Source: an uncultured Acidimicrobiaceae bacterium (GTDB lineage: Bacteria; Actinomycetota; Acidimicrobiia; Acidimicrobiales; RAAP-2). Taken from it: a stretch of DNA of 64,000 nt. The notes under the pieces were generated by a model. That model was not told where the DNA came from, ran no database searches, and saw nothing but the letters and a program-made list of their open reading frames with translations. Positions 36,661 to 46,575 of the stretch are shown in pieces. Position 1 is the first letter of the stretch. Every line of letters starts with the position of its first letter. The stretch lies in contig CAIQOJ010000054.1 of assembly GCA_903873395.1 (NCBI GenBank), forward strand, positions 62,001 through 126,000, read 5' to 3'. A program made the translations under genes and the position numbers.

Positions 36661-36834
36661 CGTCATGTTGACATCGCACCGCCATGGACGGCTGTGCACA
36701 TTCGATGCCGACGCTCAATGCTTGGTCAGCGTAGGTCTCTGCGGTCTGGCCGGGTGGGAAGGCCACTGTGGTGCCAGGCCACCTGACCAGTTCGGTCACC
36801 AAGCAACGTCACCTGGACGCCCAGCGCAACGGCC

Positions 36835-38367
36835 TCAATCTTGTTCATCAGCCAAGGGGTCTGCCACAACCCTGGGGCCATGCCCTTCGAGTGCCACAGC
36901 CGCCACCACGGCACCGATGACCACCAGTAGGCCGGCCAGGAAGAACGCCAGCCGGTAGCCCGATGTCATCGCTTCAGCGACCCCATGTCCTGAAGCCACC
37001 AGGTTGCGAGTGCGCCCCGCAGCCAGCGCGCTCAAAATGGCCAACCCCAGGGCGGCCGCCATCTGCATGGACACATTGACGATGCCCGAACCCAGGCCGG
37101 CATCGGCCACCGGCACGTCGGTCATGGCGATGGTGAGGAGCGGGGCGAACGCTGTACCCGCTCCAAGGCCGAGCAACAGGAAGGCCGGGAACAAGGTGAC
37201 CCAATAGCTCGACGTTGTCGTGATGGTCGTCAGCCACAGCAAGCCCATCGCCCCGAGAATCATGCCGGGCAGGAGGACGCGCTTGTCGCCATACCGATCG
37301 ACCAGGCGGGCAGTGATACCCGACGAGAGGATTCCCATGGTGACGGACATCGGCAGAAATGCCAGTCCGGTCTGCACGGGACCGAAACCAAGCACCCCTT
37401 CGAGGTAGAGCGCTCCCAGGAAGAACGTCGAGAACATTCCCGTCGCCAACATCCCCCGGATCACACTGGAGCGGGTCAAGGTGGAGATGCGGAGCACCCG
37501 TATGGGCATGATCGGATTGGCCAGCCGTGACTCGATGATGGCGAAGGCCACGAGCATGGCGACAGACGCCCCCACGAACAAGAAGGTGTGGGGAGACAGC
37601 CATCCAAAGCGCGTGGCTGTCGAGATTCCGTAGATGCCGAGCATGAGCGACACGGTGATGAGTATCGAGCCGGTGATGTCGACCCCGTTGGCGATCCCCA
37701 GACCCTTGTTCTCCACGATCAGCGCCCGGCCGGCCACCACGGTGAAGATCCCGATTGGCACGTTGATGAAGAAGATCCAGTGCCAACTCAGTGCTTGCGT
37801 CAACACTCCTCCCACCAGGAGGCCGATCGACCCACCTCCCACGGCCACGAAGATGTACGCGCTCATGGCTCGGGATCGCTCCGAGGCAAGGGGGAACTCG
37901 GTCACGATGATGGCGATGATGACCGAGGAAGAAAAGGCGCCACCGATTCCCTGCAAGAACCGCCCGGTCACCAGCAGGGCCTGACTGTGAGCCAATCCGC
38001 ACATCACCGAGGACAAGGTGAAGAGGGTGATTCCGCCCAAGAAGACCTTGCGACGGCCGATGAGGTCACCGAGTCGGCCGGCCAGCAAGAGGAAGCTTCC
38101 GAACGTGATCAGGTAGGCGTCCACCACCCAGGTCAGCCCGGAAGGACTGAAGTGGAGATCCTGCTGAATGGCCGGCAGCGCGACATTCACGATCGACGAA
38201 TCGAGCGAGTTCATGAACATGGCCAGGCAGACCACCACGAGTGCCCACCATCGGAGCCGGTCCGAACGCGTCGAGACAGGAACGGAAGTGGTGGACACGT
38301 CCCCTAGTTCATCGGCCTGAACGCAATTCAGCAAATCGGCGCCCGACGGCATTCCTTGTGCCCTCAC
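36835..38367 (-). CDS. MFS transporter, DHA2 (14-TM) family
   Basis: MFMNSLDSSIVNVALPAIQQDLHFSPSGLTWVVDAYLITFGSFLLLAGRLGDLIGRRKVFL. Confidence 0.92.
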   Translation of the reverse strand: MRAQGMPSGADLLNCVQADELGDVSTTSVPVSTRSDRLRWWALVVVCLAMFMNSLDSSIVNVALPAIQQDLHFSPSGLTWVVDAYLITFGSFLLLAGRLGDLIGRRKVFLGGITLFTLSSVMCGLAHSQALLVTGRFLQGIGGAFSSSVIIAIIVTEFPLASERSRAMSAYIFVAVGGGSIGLLVGGVLTQALSWHWIFFINVPIGIFTVVAGRALIVENKGLGIANGVDITGSILITVSLMLGIYGISTATRFGWLSPHTFLFVGASVAMLVAFAIIESRLANPIMPIRVLRISTLTRSSVIRGMLATGMFSTFFLGALYLEGVLGFGPVQTGLAFLPMSVTMGILSSGITARLVDRYGDKRVLLPGMILGAMGLLWLTTITTTSSYWVTLFPAFLLLGLGAGTAFAPLLTIAMTDVPVADAGLGSGIVNVSMQMAAALGLAILSALAAGRTRNLVASGHGVAEAMTSGYRLAFFLAGLLVVIGAVVAAVALEGHGPRVVADPLADEQD

Positions 38368-38390
38368 GGGGTCAGTGCCACACTCACCGG

Positions 38391-40088
38391 ATGCGCCTTG
38401 CCGGTCTCAATCGAACTCGACACCGCATGGCCGGAGGCTTCGGTGCCATCCTGGGAGTTCTCGCCCTGGGGGCCGGGGCCACGGGTTGCTCCTCGGGCTC
38501 AACCCCTACGGCAGCGACACGGGCTGCCTCCCCTGCAGACTGCACGAGGGGCGAACCTGCCCAAGGCGTCACTGCCGTGCAGGTGGCGGGCTCGACATCG
38601 GATTGGACGGTCACATCCTTCGACGGCACGGTGCTGCGAGTTCACTGGTTCCCTCTACCTGAACGTTCGGACAGCGGCGGCTCGCCGGCCGGTCCCCACC
38701 CGACCGTGCTGATGGGTCCAGGTTGGAGCCTTCCCGGCGACACCGACACCAAGGGCACGGGCATCCTGGGTGGCCTGCCCATTCATGACTTGTGGGAGGC
38801 CGGATACAACGTGATGACCTGGGACCCGCGGGGATTCGGCAAGTCGAACGGAGCTGCCGAGGTCGACAGTCCCGCCTATGAGGCTAAAGACGTCTCCACC
38901 CTCATCGACTGGGTCGCAACGCAACCAGGGGTCCAGCTCGACGCAGCGGGGAATCCTCGGATGGGGATGGTCGGTGGCTCCTACGGTGGCGGCATCCAGT
39001 TCGTGACAGCGGCAGGAGACTGCCGGGTAGACGCAATCGTGCCGACCATCGCCTGGCACTCGCTAGGCACGAGCCTGTACAAGTCCCAGACAGTGAAATC
39101 GGGCTGGGCCGGCATCCTCACCAACCTGACCGCCAGCGAACATGTCGCCAGACAAGTCTCCTCGTCGTATGCATCGGGCCGGTCGAACGGGACGATCTCT
39201 GCTGCCGACGAAGCTTGGTTCCTAGCCAGAGGACCCGCCCAGTTCCTGTCCAATGTCCGCATCCCCACCCTGATCCTCCAGGGGACGGTCGACACACTCT
39301 TCACGCTGCAAGAAGGTGTGGCCAACTACGAGGTACTACGGGCACAAGGGGTGCCGACGGCCATGCAGTGGTTCTGCGGCGGCCATGGCGTCTGCCTTAC
39401 CGACGCTGGTGACACCGCTGCCCCTGAGACGGCAACGTTGGCCTGGTTGAACCGCTATGTCCGCAACAACACGGCGATTGCTACTGGGCCAGGATTCACA
39501 TTCGTCGACCAGAACGGCGAGTCGTGGTCAGCCCCGTCCTATCCGCCGACACAAGGCCCCCGCGTCACCAGCTCCGGTTCAGGGACGTTGCCTCTCGTGG
39601 CATCCGGCGGCTCGGGACCGGTCACCTCTGTGCCAGCCGATCAGATGCTCTCCGGTCTGGCCGCCCCGATCACCCCTGCGCCGGCGGCCAACGCCGTCAA
39701 CGTGCCGATTGCGTTCACGGAGACGACCCATGTCGTGGGGGCTCCTATTCTCGCCGTGACCTACCAAGGCACCACGCCTGCAGGTGCTCGTCCCACTCGC
39801 GTTTTCGCACAACTCGTCGACATCGCATCGGGCACTGTCCTCGGGAACCAAGTCACACCTATTCCCGTCACGCTCGACGGAGCCACCCACACCACGCGAC
39901 TGCCCATGGAGATCGTGGCGTACACCGCCGACCCGACCTCAAAAGTCGAACTTCAGCTCGTAGCAACCACCGTGAGCTACGCACAGCCCCGACCCGGTGG
40001 GTCAGTCACCTTCTCGGCCATCAAGCTGTCGCTTCCCTCAGTCACCGGGTTGACTGCCGTGGTCCCTGCGGCTCCCGCCCACTCCTGA
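38391..40088 (+). CDS. S15/CocE-like alpha/beta hydrolase, lipoprotein
   Basis: Lipobox-like GAGATGCSSGS; TWDPRGFGKSNGAAEVDSPAYEAKDVSTLIDWVA; GMVGGSYGGGIQF; ILQGTVDTLF. Confidence 0.82.
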   Translation: MRLAGLNRTRHRMAGGFGAILGVLALGAGATGCSSGSTPTAATRAASPADCTRGEPAQGVTAVQVAGSTSDWTVTSFDGTVLRVHWFPLPERSDSGGSPAGPHPTVLMGPGWSLPGDTDTKGTGILGGLPIHDLWEAGYNVMTWDPRGFGKSNGAAEVDSPAYEAKDVSTLIDWVATQPGVQLDAAGNPRMGMVGGSYGGGIQFVTAAGDCRVDAIVPTIAWHSLGTSLYKSQTVKSGWAGILTNLTASEHVARQVSSSYASGRSNGTISAADEAWFLARGPAQFLSNVRIPTLILQGTVDTLFTLQEGVANYEVLRAQGVPTAMQWFCGGHGVCLTDAGDTAAPETATLAWLNRYVRNNTAIATGPGFTFVDQNGESWSAPSYPPTQGPRVTSSGSGTLPLVASGGSGPVTSVPADQMLSGLAAPITPAPAANAVNVPIAFTETTHVVGAPILAVTYQGTTPAGARPTRVFAQLVDIASGTVLGNQVTPIPVTLDGATHTTRLPMEIVAYTADPTSKVELQLVATTVSYAQPRPGGSVTFSAIKLSLPSVTGLTAVVPAAPAHS

Positions 40089-40157
40089 CCACAACCTCGG
40101 TCCGCGGGGCACGGGGTTGCATCCCGCACCCTTCGCTGTGCGGTACCGTCGGCCCCC

Positions 40158-40943
40158 ATGAGCGCACCGACACCCACCTCTGAACTTTTCTCCCTGTCCG
40201 GCAAGACCGCCGTCGTCACCGGCGGGACCCGAGGGATCGGCATGATGATCGCAGGCGGCTTACTTGCGGCTGGCGCATCCGTCGTGATCGCCTCACGAAA
40301 GGCCGATGCCGTCGAGGCAGCCGTAGCCGAGTTGTCCGCAACCGGGCCGTGCACCGGCCTTGCTGCCGACCTGTCCACCGAAGAAGGAGCACGCAGCTTC
40401 GCCGAGGCTGTCATGGCCGACAATCCCGCCATCGACATCCTGGTCAACAACGCCGGTGCCACCTGGGGCGCCCCGCTGGCCGAGCACGACACAGCGTCGT
40501 GGTCACGCGTCCTAGATCTGAACGTCCAGGGCGTATTCCACACCACCAAGTTCTTCCTGCCCGCACTCGAGGCAGCGTCGTCCGACGAGGACCCCTCTCG
40601 CATCATCAACATCGGATCGATCGACGGTATCCACGTGCCGATCCTGGAGTCGTACTCGTACTCAGCTTCCAAAGCGGCCGTGCATCAGCTGACTCGTCAT
40701 CTGGCTCGCCACCTCGCACCACGGATCACGGTGAATGCCATCGCTCCGGGACCCTTCGAGTCCAAGATGATGGCAGCCACGCTTGAGAACTTCGGCGATC
40801 AAATTGCCGCAAGCGCTCCCTTGAAGCGCATCGGCCGAGCGGATGACATGGCGGGTACTGCCGTCTTCCTCGCGTCACGGGCTGGCGCATATCTGACCGG
40901 AGCAATTATCCCCGTCGACGGTGGAATCGCCACGGTCGGCTGA
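40158..40943 (+). CDS. short-chain dehydrogenase/reductase (SDR)
   Basis: GKTAVVTGGTRGIGMMIAGGLL; ILVNNAGATWG; YSASKAAVHQL; PVDGGIATVG. Confidence 0.93.
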   Translation: MSAPTPTSELFSLSGKTAVVTGGTRGIGMMIAGGLLAAGASVVIASRKADAVEAAVAELSATGPCTGLAADLSTEEGARSFAEAVMADNPAIDILVNNAGATWGAPLAEHDTASWSRVLDLNVQGVFHTTKFFLPALEAASSDEDPSRIINIGSIDGIHVPILESYSYSASKAAVHQLTRHLARHLAPRITVNAIAPGPFESKMMAATLENFGDQIAASAPLKRIGRADDMAGTAVFLASRAGAYLTGAIIPVDGGIATVG

Positions 40944-40994
40944 CTCTCCCGCACCGGGTACCACCCCCAGCCCAACTGCCTGCTCGGGGCCGCC

Positions 40995-41046
40995 GAGAGT
41001 TCCATCGAGAGTTCCGTCGAGAGTTCCGTCGAGAGTTCCGTCGAGA
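40995..41046. repeat. 12-nt tandem repeat x4.3
   Basis: gagagttccatc, gagagttccgtc x3, gaga in the spacer after the SDR gene. Confidence 0.96.
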
Positions 41047-41176
41047 CCTGGGTGCCGGCTCTCCCTTTCATCACGCAGAGTGGTAAATTGCTCACTTTGA
41101 GCGCATTTATCTCAAGTGAGTGGCCGTCTTGGCCGATGACCCATCCGATTCCCTTCGCGACGGATGGAGACCCACC

Positions 41177-42406
41177 ATGACAAAATGGCGCTGGAAAGAC
41201 TCGGTAGGCGCAACCTTGGCCGGACTCGTGGCCTTGGCTTCCCTGGCCCTGTGCGGGTTCCAGGCCACCCCGGCGGGGGCTGCCACGGCGGCTCCGTCGT
41301 CCATCACCACGTCAATGTGGCTGGCCACAGAGACGGGCGCAGTCGAGGCGTACGGGGTGGCCGCCCTCGGTTCGGCGCCGGGACCGCTCAACCGACCCAT
41401 CGTGGGGAACGTTGCCACCCACGACCGAGCTGGCTACTGGTTGGTAGCTGCAGACGGCGGCATCTTCTCCTTCGGCGACGCCCATTTCTACGGTTCGACC
41501 GGTGGTCTTCACCTGAACCAGCCCATCGTCGGCCTGGCTTCGACTCCCGATGATCGGGGGTATTGGTTGGTAGCCGCAGATGGCGGCATCTTCTCCTTCG
41601 GCGACGCCCATTTCTACGGTTCGACCGGTGGTCTTCACCTGAACAAGCCCATCGTTGGTATGGCATCCATGCCCGACGGCAGCGGCTACATGCTGGTGGC
41701 CTCCGACGGTGGCATCTTCTGCTTCGGTTCGTCTTCGTTCCACGGTTCGACGGGAAACATCGTCCTCTCCCAACCCATCGTGTCAGCAGCACCCACCACT
41801 GACGGTCTCGGGTACTGGCTGGTGGCAGCCGACGGCGGCATCTTCGCCTTCGGAAGCGCCCACTTCTACGGGTCCGGTGCCAAATCGTCGATCGAGCCAT
41901 TCCAGCGAATTGTGCCCACCTACGATGGCCAGGGCTATTGGCTGGTCCGCCAGGACGGAACTGCGCTGGCCTTCGGCGTTGCTGTGTCCCGGGCCCTTCC
42001 CACACAGGCACTCCTCCTCCACCCGGTGACACCAGGCGACAAGGCGGTTCTCTTCGCCTTTGCTCAGGTGGGCAAGCCCTACATCTGGGGTGGCAACGGA
42101 CCCGTGGGTTACGACTGCTCGGGACTGGCCCTAGCGTCGTGGGTGCACGGTGCTGGCACCTCCTTCGCCCGGGTGGCCAACGATCAGTTCCACACCGCCG
42201 GCGTGTCGGTTGCCTTCAGTTCGCTACGCGCTGGAGACCTTGTGTTCTGGGGTTCCAACCAGGCCGACTGGACGTCGGTGTACCACGCGGGCATCTACGT
42301 CGGCGGCAATCGCATCGTCGAGTCGACGGGGAATCATGTGCAGATCAATGCCATCAACCAGTGGGGACTGGCTGACGTGATGAGTTACGGCCGCCGCCCC
42401 AAGTAG
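41177..42406 (+). CDS. secreted NlpC/P60 peptidase with N-terminal DGGIFSFGDA beta-propeller-like repeats
   Basis: Signal-like MTKWRWKDSVGATLAGLVALASLALCGFQATPAGA; repeats YWLVAADGGIFSFGDAHFYGSTGGLHLNxPIVG; C-terminal VGKPYIWGGNGPVGYDCSGLALASW, AGDLVFWG, HAGIYVGGNRIVEST. Confidence 0.88.
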   Translation: MTKWRWKDSVGATLAGLVALASLALCGFQATPAGAATAAPSSITTSMWLATETGAVEAYGVAALGSAPGPLNRPIVGNVATHDRAGYWLVAADGGIFSFGDAHFYGSTGGLHLNQPIVGLASTPDDRGYWLVAADGGIFSFGDAHFYGSTGGLHLNKPIVGMASMPDGSGYMLVASDGGIFCFGSSSFHGSTGNIVLSQPIVSAAPTTDGLGYWLVAADGGIFAFGSAHFYGSGAKSSIEPFQRIVPTYDGQGYWLVRQDGTALAFGVAVSRALPTQALLLHPVTPGDKAVLFAFAQVGKPYIWGGNGPVGYDCSGLALASWVHGAGTSFARVANDQFHTAGVSVAFSSLRAGDLVFWGSNQADWTSVYHAGIYVGGNRIVESTGNHVQINAINQWGLADVMSYGRRPK

Positions 42407-42418
42407 CTACCGGCATCA

Positions 42419-42436
42419 TCGGTCCAAAGGGACCGA
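42419..42436 (+). terminator. short hairpin after NlpC/P60 gene
   Basis: tcggtcc-aaag-ggaccga. Confidence 0.5.
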
Positions 42437-42489
42437 CGGCGACGCTGCACCTTCAACGGACAATCCTGTCAGGGGCGCTGCGTTCGTCG

Positions 42490-42543
42490 CCTACCCCGTG
42501 TCCGTCACCTACCCCGAGTCCGCCACCTACCCCGTGTCCGTCA
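42490..42543. repeat. 18-nt tandem repeat x3 ending in the stop codon of the GGDEF-EAL gene
   Basis: cctaccccgtgtccgtca / cctaccccgagtccgcca / cctaccccgtgtccgtca. Confidence 0.95.
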
Positions 42544-44901
42544 GAGGCCGTGCGGCAGAACAAGCCCCGTTCCGGCATCGTGCATCGATCGGCCCTGTGG
42601 CGAACCGGTCACCGTCCCTGGTGCATCCGATGGACCCGGTAGTTCGACGGCACCAAGTTGGGACCAACCCGGAACGTCCCGGGGAGGACATGGCCCGATG
42701 GCCGCCGGATCCGTCGGCATCGCATAGAGAAACCCCTGGGCGTAGCGGCAGCCCAGCCTGGCCAACTCGGTGGCCTGTGCGTGGCGCTCGATGCCCTCGG
42801 CCACCACTCGAAGGCCGAGTGACGCCCCAAGACCGATCACCGCTCTGACGATGGCCCGGTCGTCTGATGCCGTCTCCAGCTGATCAACAAAGCTGCGATC
42901 CACCTTCAAGGTCTCCACGGGAAGACGCTTGAGGTAAGACAGGGAGGAGTACCCGGTGCCGAAGTCATCGATGGCGAGATGGACCCCCAACTCACGCAAG
43001 GCTTCGAGAGTCAACGTGGCCGCCCGGGGATCTCGCAACAATGCCCCTTCGGTGATCTCGAGCCAGAGCTGGTCGGCGGGAAGACCTGATGACGCCAGCG
43101 CATCGGCCACCAGCTCGACAAACCCCGGTTCGCCGAGCTGCTTGGGTGACACGTTTACCGACATGTCCATGGGGGTCCTACGTCCGGCGAGCGCTGCTTC
43201 TGCCTCGACCCATCGCCCGCCCTGTCGACAAGCTTCGCGGAGTACGAAGTTTCCCATCGATGTCATCAAGCCACACTCTTCGGCCATCTCGACGAACTGA
43301 GAAGGTGGCAGCAGTCCTCGAGTGGGATGCTGCCAGCGCACCAGTGCTTCGGTGCCGCAGACCGTGAGGTCCGCCAGGTCGACAATCGGCTGGTAGTGCA
43401 GGACGAGTTGAGACTCCTTGATCGCCCGATGCAACTCGTTCTGGGTGCGCAGGTTGCGTCCCGCATCAGCAGATGCTGCTTCTTGGTACACGGCGAACTG
43501 CCCCGGACCGCTCCGTTTGGCTTCGTACATGGCGATGTCCGCACAGCGCATGAGCGCGGAGGGCAGCATGCGCTCCGAGGACGACACGGCTATACCGATA
43601 CTGGTCGTCACGTACTGCTCGAAGTCGGGTTCGACAATGGGCATGGCCAGCGCACCTCGAATGCGAGACACGATCTCGACCACGTCGTCAGGGTCGGTGA
43701 CCTCGCAGAGGATGGTGAACTCGTCACCACCAAACCGGGCCAGGATGTCGTCGGCCCGAAGAGCACCTCGAAGGCGCTGGGCAACTCCTCTCAGCAAGCG
43801 GTCTCCGGCATCGTGGCCCAAGACGTCATTGACCATCTTGAAGCGATCCAGGTCGAGGAACATCAGTGCGACGTGGTAGCCGTCGTGTTCCGAACGCACG
43901 ATGGCGTCGGCGAGCTCGGTTGCGAACAGAGTCCGATTGGGCAACCCGGTCAACGTGTCGGTCACCGCAGATCGTGCCAGCTCCTCACGAAGCTCATAGC
44001 GCTCGGTGATGTCTTCGATCTGACCGATCATGAATAGGGGCTCTCCGGCATTGTCCCGCACGATCGAACCGTGGACCGCCGCCCAGACAAAATGCCCATC
44101 GGCGTGGATGAACCGCTTCTCGTGTCGGAACCGGTCGAGCTCTCCCGCCAACAATCGCTCGATCATTTTGCGATTCTCGTCCCAATCTTCAGGCAGAGTG
44201 AAGTACTTCACGGTCTGACCAACCATGTCTTCGACCTGATAGCCGAGGATGTCGGCGTAGGCCTGGTTGACCTGGAGGAAGCGACCGTCGACACCGAGTC
44301 GAGAGATGCCGATCGGCGCCCCCTCGATGAGTTGTGCCAACGAAGTTGCCGACGCCACCATCTCCTCTTCGACGGCGTCCATGCGCTCACGAACCCAGGC
44401 CAAGAGCTCACCGAGGACCACGCTGACGGGGATGACGAAGATCGCCCCGCCGAGGCCCTGTCCATTCGACCAACCGTTGGTGATGAAGATCGGGGCCAGA
44501 TAGGCGACCACGATCAGGGGGAGAAACTTGACCGTGGTCCATCGAGATTGACTCATGCCCATGAGCGTGCAGACCAGAGCGAAACTCACCCCGTAGGTGA
44601 ATCCGTTCGGATCCAAGTACACGTACGCAAGGTCGATGACCACGAAGGCGGCGGGAACCATCCAGAGCAGTGATCTGCGGGACTGGTTTCCCCAGTCGAC
44701 AGGCAGGGAGAGCGCGCCGATGGCCACCGTGACGACCCCAAGCGTCAACGCGGCCGACCGGGACGCGTGGATCGGTTCCACCAACGCCGAGAAAACGAAA
44801 AGCACACCCGCGGTGATCCAAGACCACGCGATGATCCGTCCTGCCAGTGCTCGATGCACGGCATCCACGCTGCGATGGGAAATTAGGTCGATGCGGTCCA
44901 C
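42541..44901 (-). CDS. PAS-GGDEF-EAL membrane protein (c-di-GMP turnover)
   Basis: TLTGLPNRTLF, ARFGGDEFTIL, GTEALVRWQHPTRG, AIDDFGTGYSSLSYLKRLPVETLKVDRSFV; likely GTG start at 44901 preceded by GAGGAGGGG. Confidence 0.92.
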   Translation of the reverse strand: MDRIDLISHRSVDAVHRALAGRIIAWSWITAGVLFVFSALVEPIHASRSAALTLGVVTVAIGALSLPVDWGNQSRRSLLWMVPAAFVVIDLAYVYLDPNGFTYGVSFALVCTLMGMSQSRWTTVKFLPLIVVAYLAPIFITNGWSNGQGLGGAIFVIPVSVVLGELLAWVRERMDAVEEEMVASATSLAQLIEGAPIGISRLGVDGRFLQVNQAYADILGYQVEDMVGQTVKYFTLPEDWDENRKMIERLLAGELDRFRHEKRFIHADGHFVWAAVHGSIVRDNAGEPLFMIGQIEDITERYELREELARSAVTDTLTGLPNRTLFATELADAIVRSEHDGYHVALMFLDLDRFKMVNDVLGHDAGDRLLRGVAQRLRGALRADDILARFGGDEFTILCEVTDPDDVVEIVSRIRGALAMPIVEPDFEQYVTTSIGIAVSSSERMLPSALMRCADIAMYEAKRSGPGQFAVYQEAASADAGRNLRTQNELHRAIKESQLVLHYQPIVDLADLTVCGTEALVRWQHPTRGLLPPSQFVEMAEECGLMTSMGNFVLREACRQGGRWVEAEAALAGRRTPMDMSVNVSPKQLGEPGFVELVADALASSGLPADQLWLEITEGALLRDPRAATLTLEALRELGVHLAIDDFGTGYSSLSYLKRLPVETLKVDRSFVDQLETASDDRAIVRAVIGLGASLGLRVVAEGIERHAQATELARLGCRYAQGFLYAMPTDPAAIGPCPPRDVPGWSQLGAVELPGPSDAPGTVTGSPQGRSMHDAGTGLVLPHGL

Positions 44902-44971
44902 TGCCCCTCCTCTCGACAATCTAGATACCGCCACGTAGGGCATTTGGTCCCGAACGGGTCCGATCAGCAAT

Positions 44972-44991
44972 GTTGGGACCAAGGTCCCAAC
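44972..44991. promoter_or_regulatory. 20-bp palindrome, putative operator
   Basis: gttgggacc-aa-ggtcccaac in the divergent spacer between GGDEF-EAL and oxidoreductase genes. Confidence 0.5.
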
Positions 44992-45103
44992 CTGGTCCGG
45001 GTGGGCCCAATGGGGCGCATGGCAGCATCCCTTCAGCACGAATACCAGTGGTCGTGCCTAGTGTGAGCCCGTCGGCAATTCCGTGCCGACCTGAGGAGGT
45101 GTC

Positions 45104-46072
45104 ATGCGGGCAGCGGTGTACTACGAGACAGGCAGCCCGGACGTCTTTCGGTATGAAGAGGTGCCCGATCCGACCTGTGGACCCGGAGAAGTGCTCATCT
45201 CCGTCGAAGCCATCAGCATCGAAGGGGGCGACACCCTCAATCGGCTGGGCGGTGAACTGTCCGGTGTGCCCCATGTCGTCGGCTACCAGTGTGCGGGCAC
45301 CATCGTCGAAGTCGGCGCCGGCATCGACGACCTGGTCGTCGGCCAACGCGTCGTAACGGTGGGCACCGACGGATCTCATGCTGAGTTACGCGTGGCTGGA
45401 CGGTCCTTCTGCTGGCCCATTCCTGATGGGCTGCCCACCGTGGAGGCGGCCTGTGTGCCTGTGGCATTCGGCACTGCGCACGACTCGCTTTTCGAATTCG
45501 GTCGACTCGAGGCCGGGGAGACGGTCCTCGTCCAAGCGGCCGCCGGAGGGGTCGGCCTCGCTGCTGTGCAGTTGGCCGCACGGGCGGGAGCCCGGGTGCT
45601 GGCCACCGCGTCTGGATCTGATCGCCTCGCTCGCCTCACCGAGTTCGGCGTGGATGTTGCCATTGACTACACGCAGGTCGAACTAGCTCCGGCGGTGCGA
45701 GAGGCCACCGGCGGACAAGGCGTCGACGTTGTCGTGGACGGCGTCGGTGGAGCCACCCTCCAAGCGAGCCTGCACTGCCTCGCCTATCGAGGCCGGTGCA
45801 TCTCCTTCGGCGATGCCGGCCGGAACCAGGCCGATCTCCTCGACGTCTCGGGCTTGCGTGGCAACAACCAGACACTGTCAGGGTACTTTCTCGGAGCGGA
45901 ACTCTTCTTCGGCACACGGGCCCATGGCGTCGTGGCTTCCTGCCTCGATGCCGTCGCCCGCGGTGAACTTCACGTGGTCGTCGACAGCACCTTTCGACTG
46001 GAGCAGGCCGGTGAAGCCCATGCGCACATCGAATCCCGACACGCATTCGGACGGGTGGTGCTCGTCCCATGA
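45104..46072 (+). CDS. zinc-type/quinone oxidoreductase (MDR superfamily)
   Basis: MRAAVYYETGSPDVFRYEEVPDPTCGPGEVLISV; VLVQAAAGGVGLAAVQLAARAGARVLATASGSD. Confidence 0.92.
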   Translation: MRAAVYYETGSPDVFRYEEVPDPTCGPGEVLISVEAISIEGGDTLNRLGGELSGVPHVVGYQCAGTIVEVGAGIDDLVVGQRVVTVGTDGSHAELRVAGRSFCWPIPDGLPTVEAACVPVAFGTAHDSLFEFGRLEAGETVLVQAAAGGVGLAAVQLAARAGARVLATASGSDRLARLTEFGVDVAIDYTQVELAPAVREATGGQGVDVVVDGVGGATLQASLHCLAYRGRCISFGDAGRNQADLLDVSGLRGNNQTLSGYFLGAELFFGTRAHGVVASCLDAVARGELHVVVDSTFRLEQAGEAHAHIESRHAFGRVVLVP

Positions 46073-46575
46073 CGTCGGCTGGAGGGACCGTGCGCGAGGC
46101 TCGGCTGGATGACGTGCCTGCCCTGTTGCACTTCATTCGCGAGTTGGCCGACTACGAGCGTGAGCCCGACGCCGTGATGACTGATGAAGGCCAACTGGCC
46201 GCCTCACTTTTCGGTCCAGCGCCGGCCGTGTTCGCCCATGTCTGCGAAGGTAGTGGTCCAGGTGGGCTGGCCGGTATGGCCATCTGGTTCATTAGCTACT
46301 CCACCTGGACGGGGCGTCACGGCATTTGGCTCGAAGACCTCTACGTCCGACCCAACGAGCGGCGACGGGGCGTGGCCCGGGCCTTGTTCACCACGTTGGC
46401 CTCCCTGGCCAGCGAGCGAGAGTACGCCCGGATCGACTGGTCGGTGCTGGACTGGAACCACTCGGCCATTCGCTTCTATCAATCCCTCGGTGCCGTGCCG
46501 ATGGACGAGTGGACCGGGTACCGACTGACGGGCGACGCACTGACGTCACTGGGCTCCGGCGACAACCGAACGTGA
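46069..46575 (+). CDS. GNAT family N-acetyltransferase
   Basis: VREARLDDVPALLHFIRELADYEREPDAV; IWLEDLYVRPNERRRGVARALFTTLA; 4-nt overlap with upstream gene. Confidence 0.93.
   Translation: MTSAGGTVREARLDDVPALLHFIRELADYEREPDAVMTDEGQLAASLFGPAPAVFAHVCEGSGPGGLAGMAIWFISYSTWTGRHGIWLEDLYVRPNERRRGVARALFTTLASLASEREYARIDWSVLDWNHSAIRFYQSLGAVPMDEWTGYRLTGDALTSLGSGDNRT

Noticed and set aside
40944-41176. ydaO-type c-di-AMP riboswitch before the NlpC/P60 gene
   Set aside because: Such riboswitches often precede cell-wall hydrolases, but the consensus segments could not be recognised; the spacer is dominated by a 12-nt repeat.
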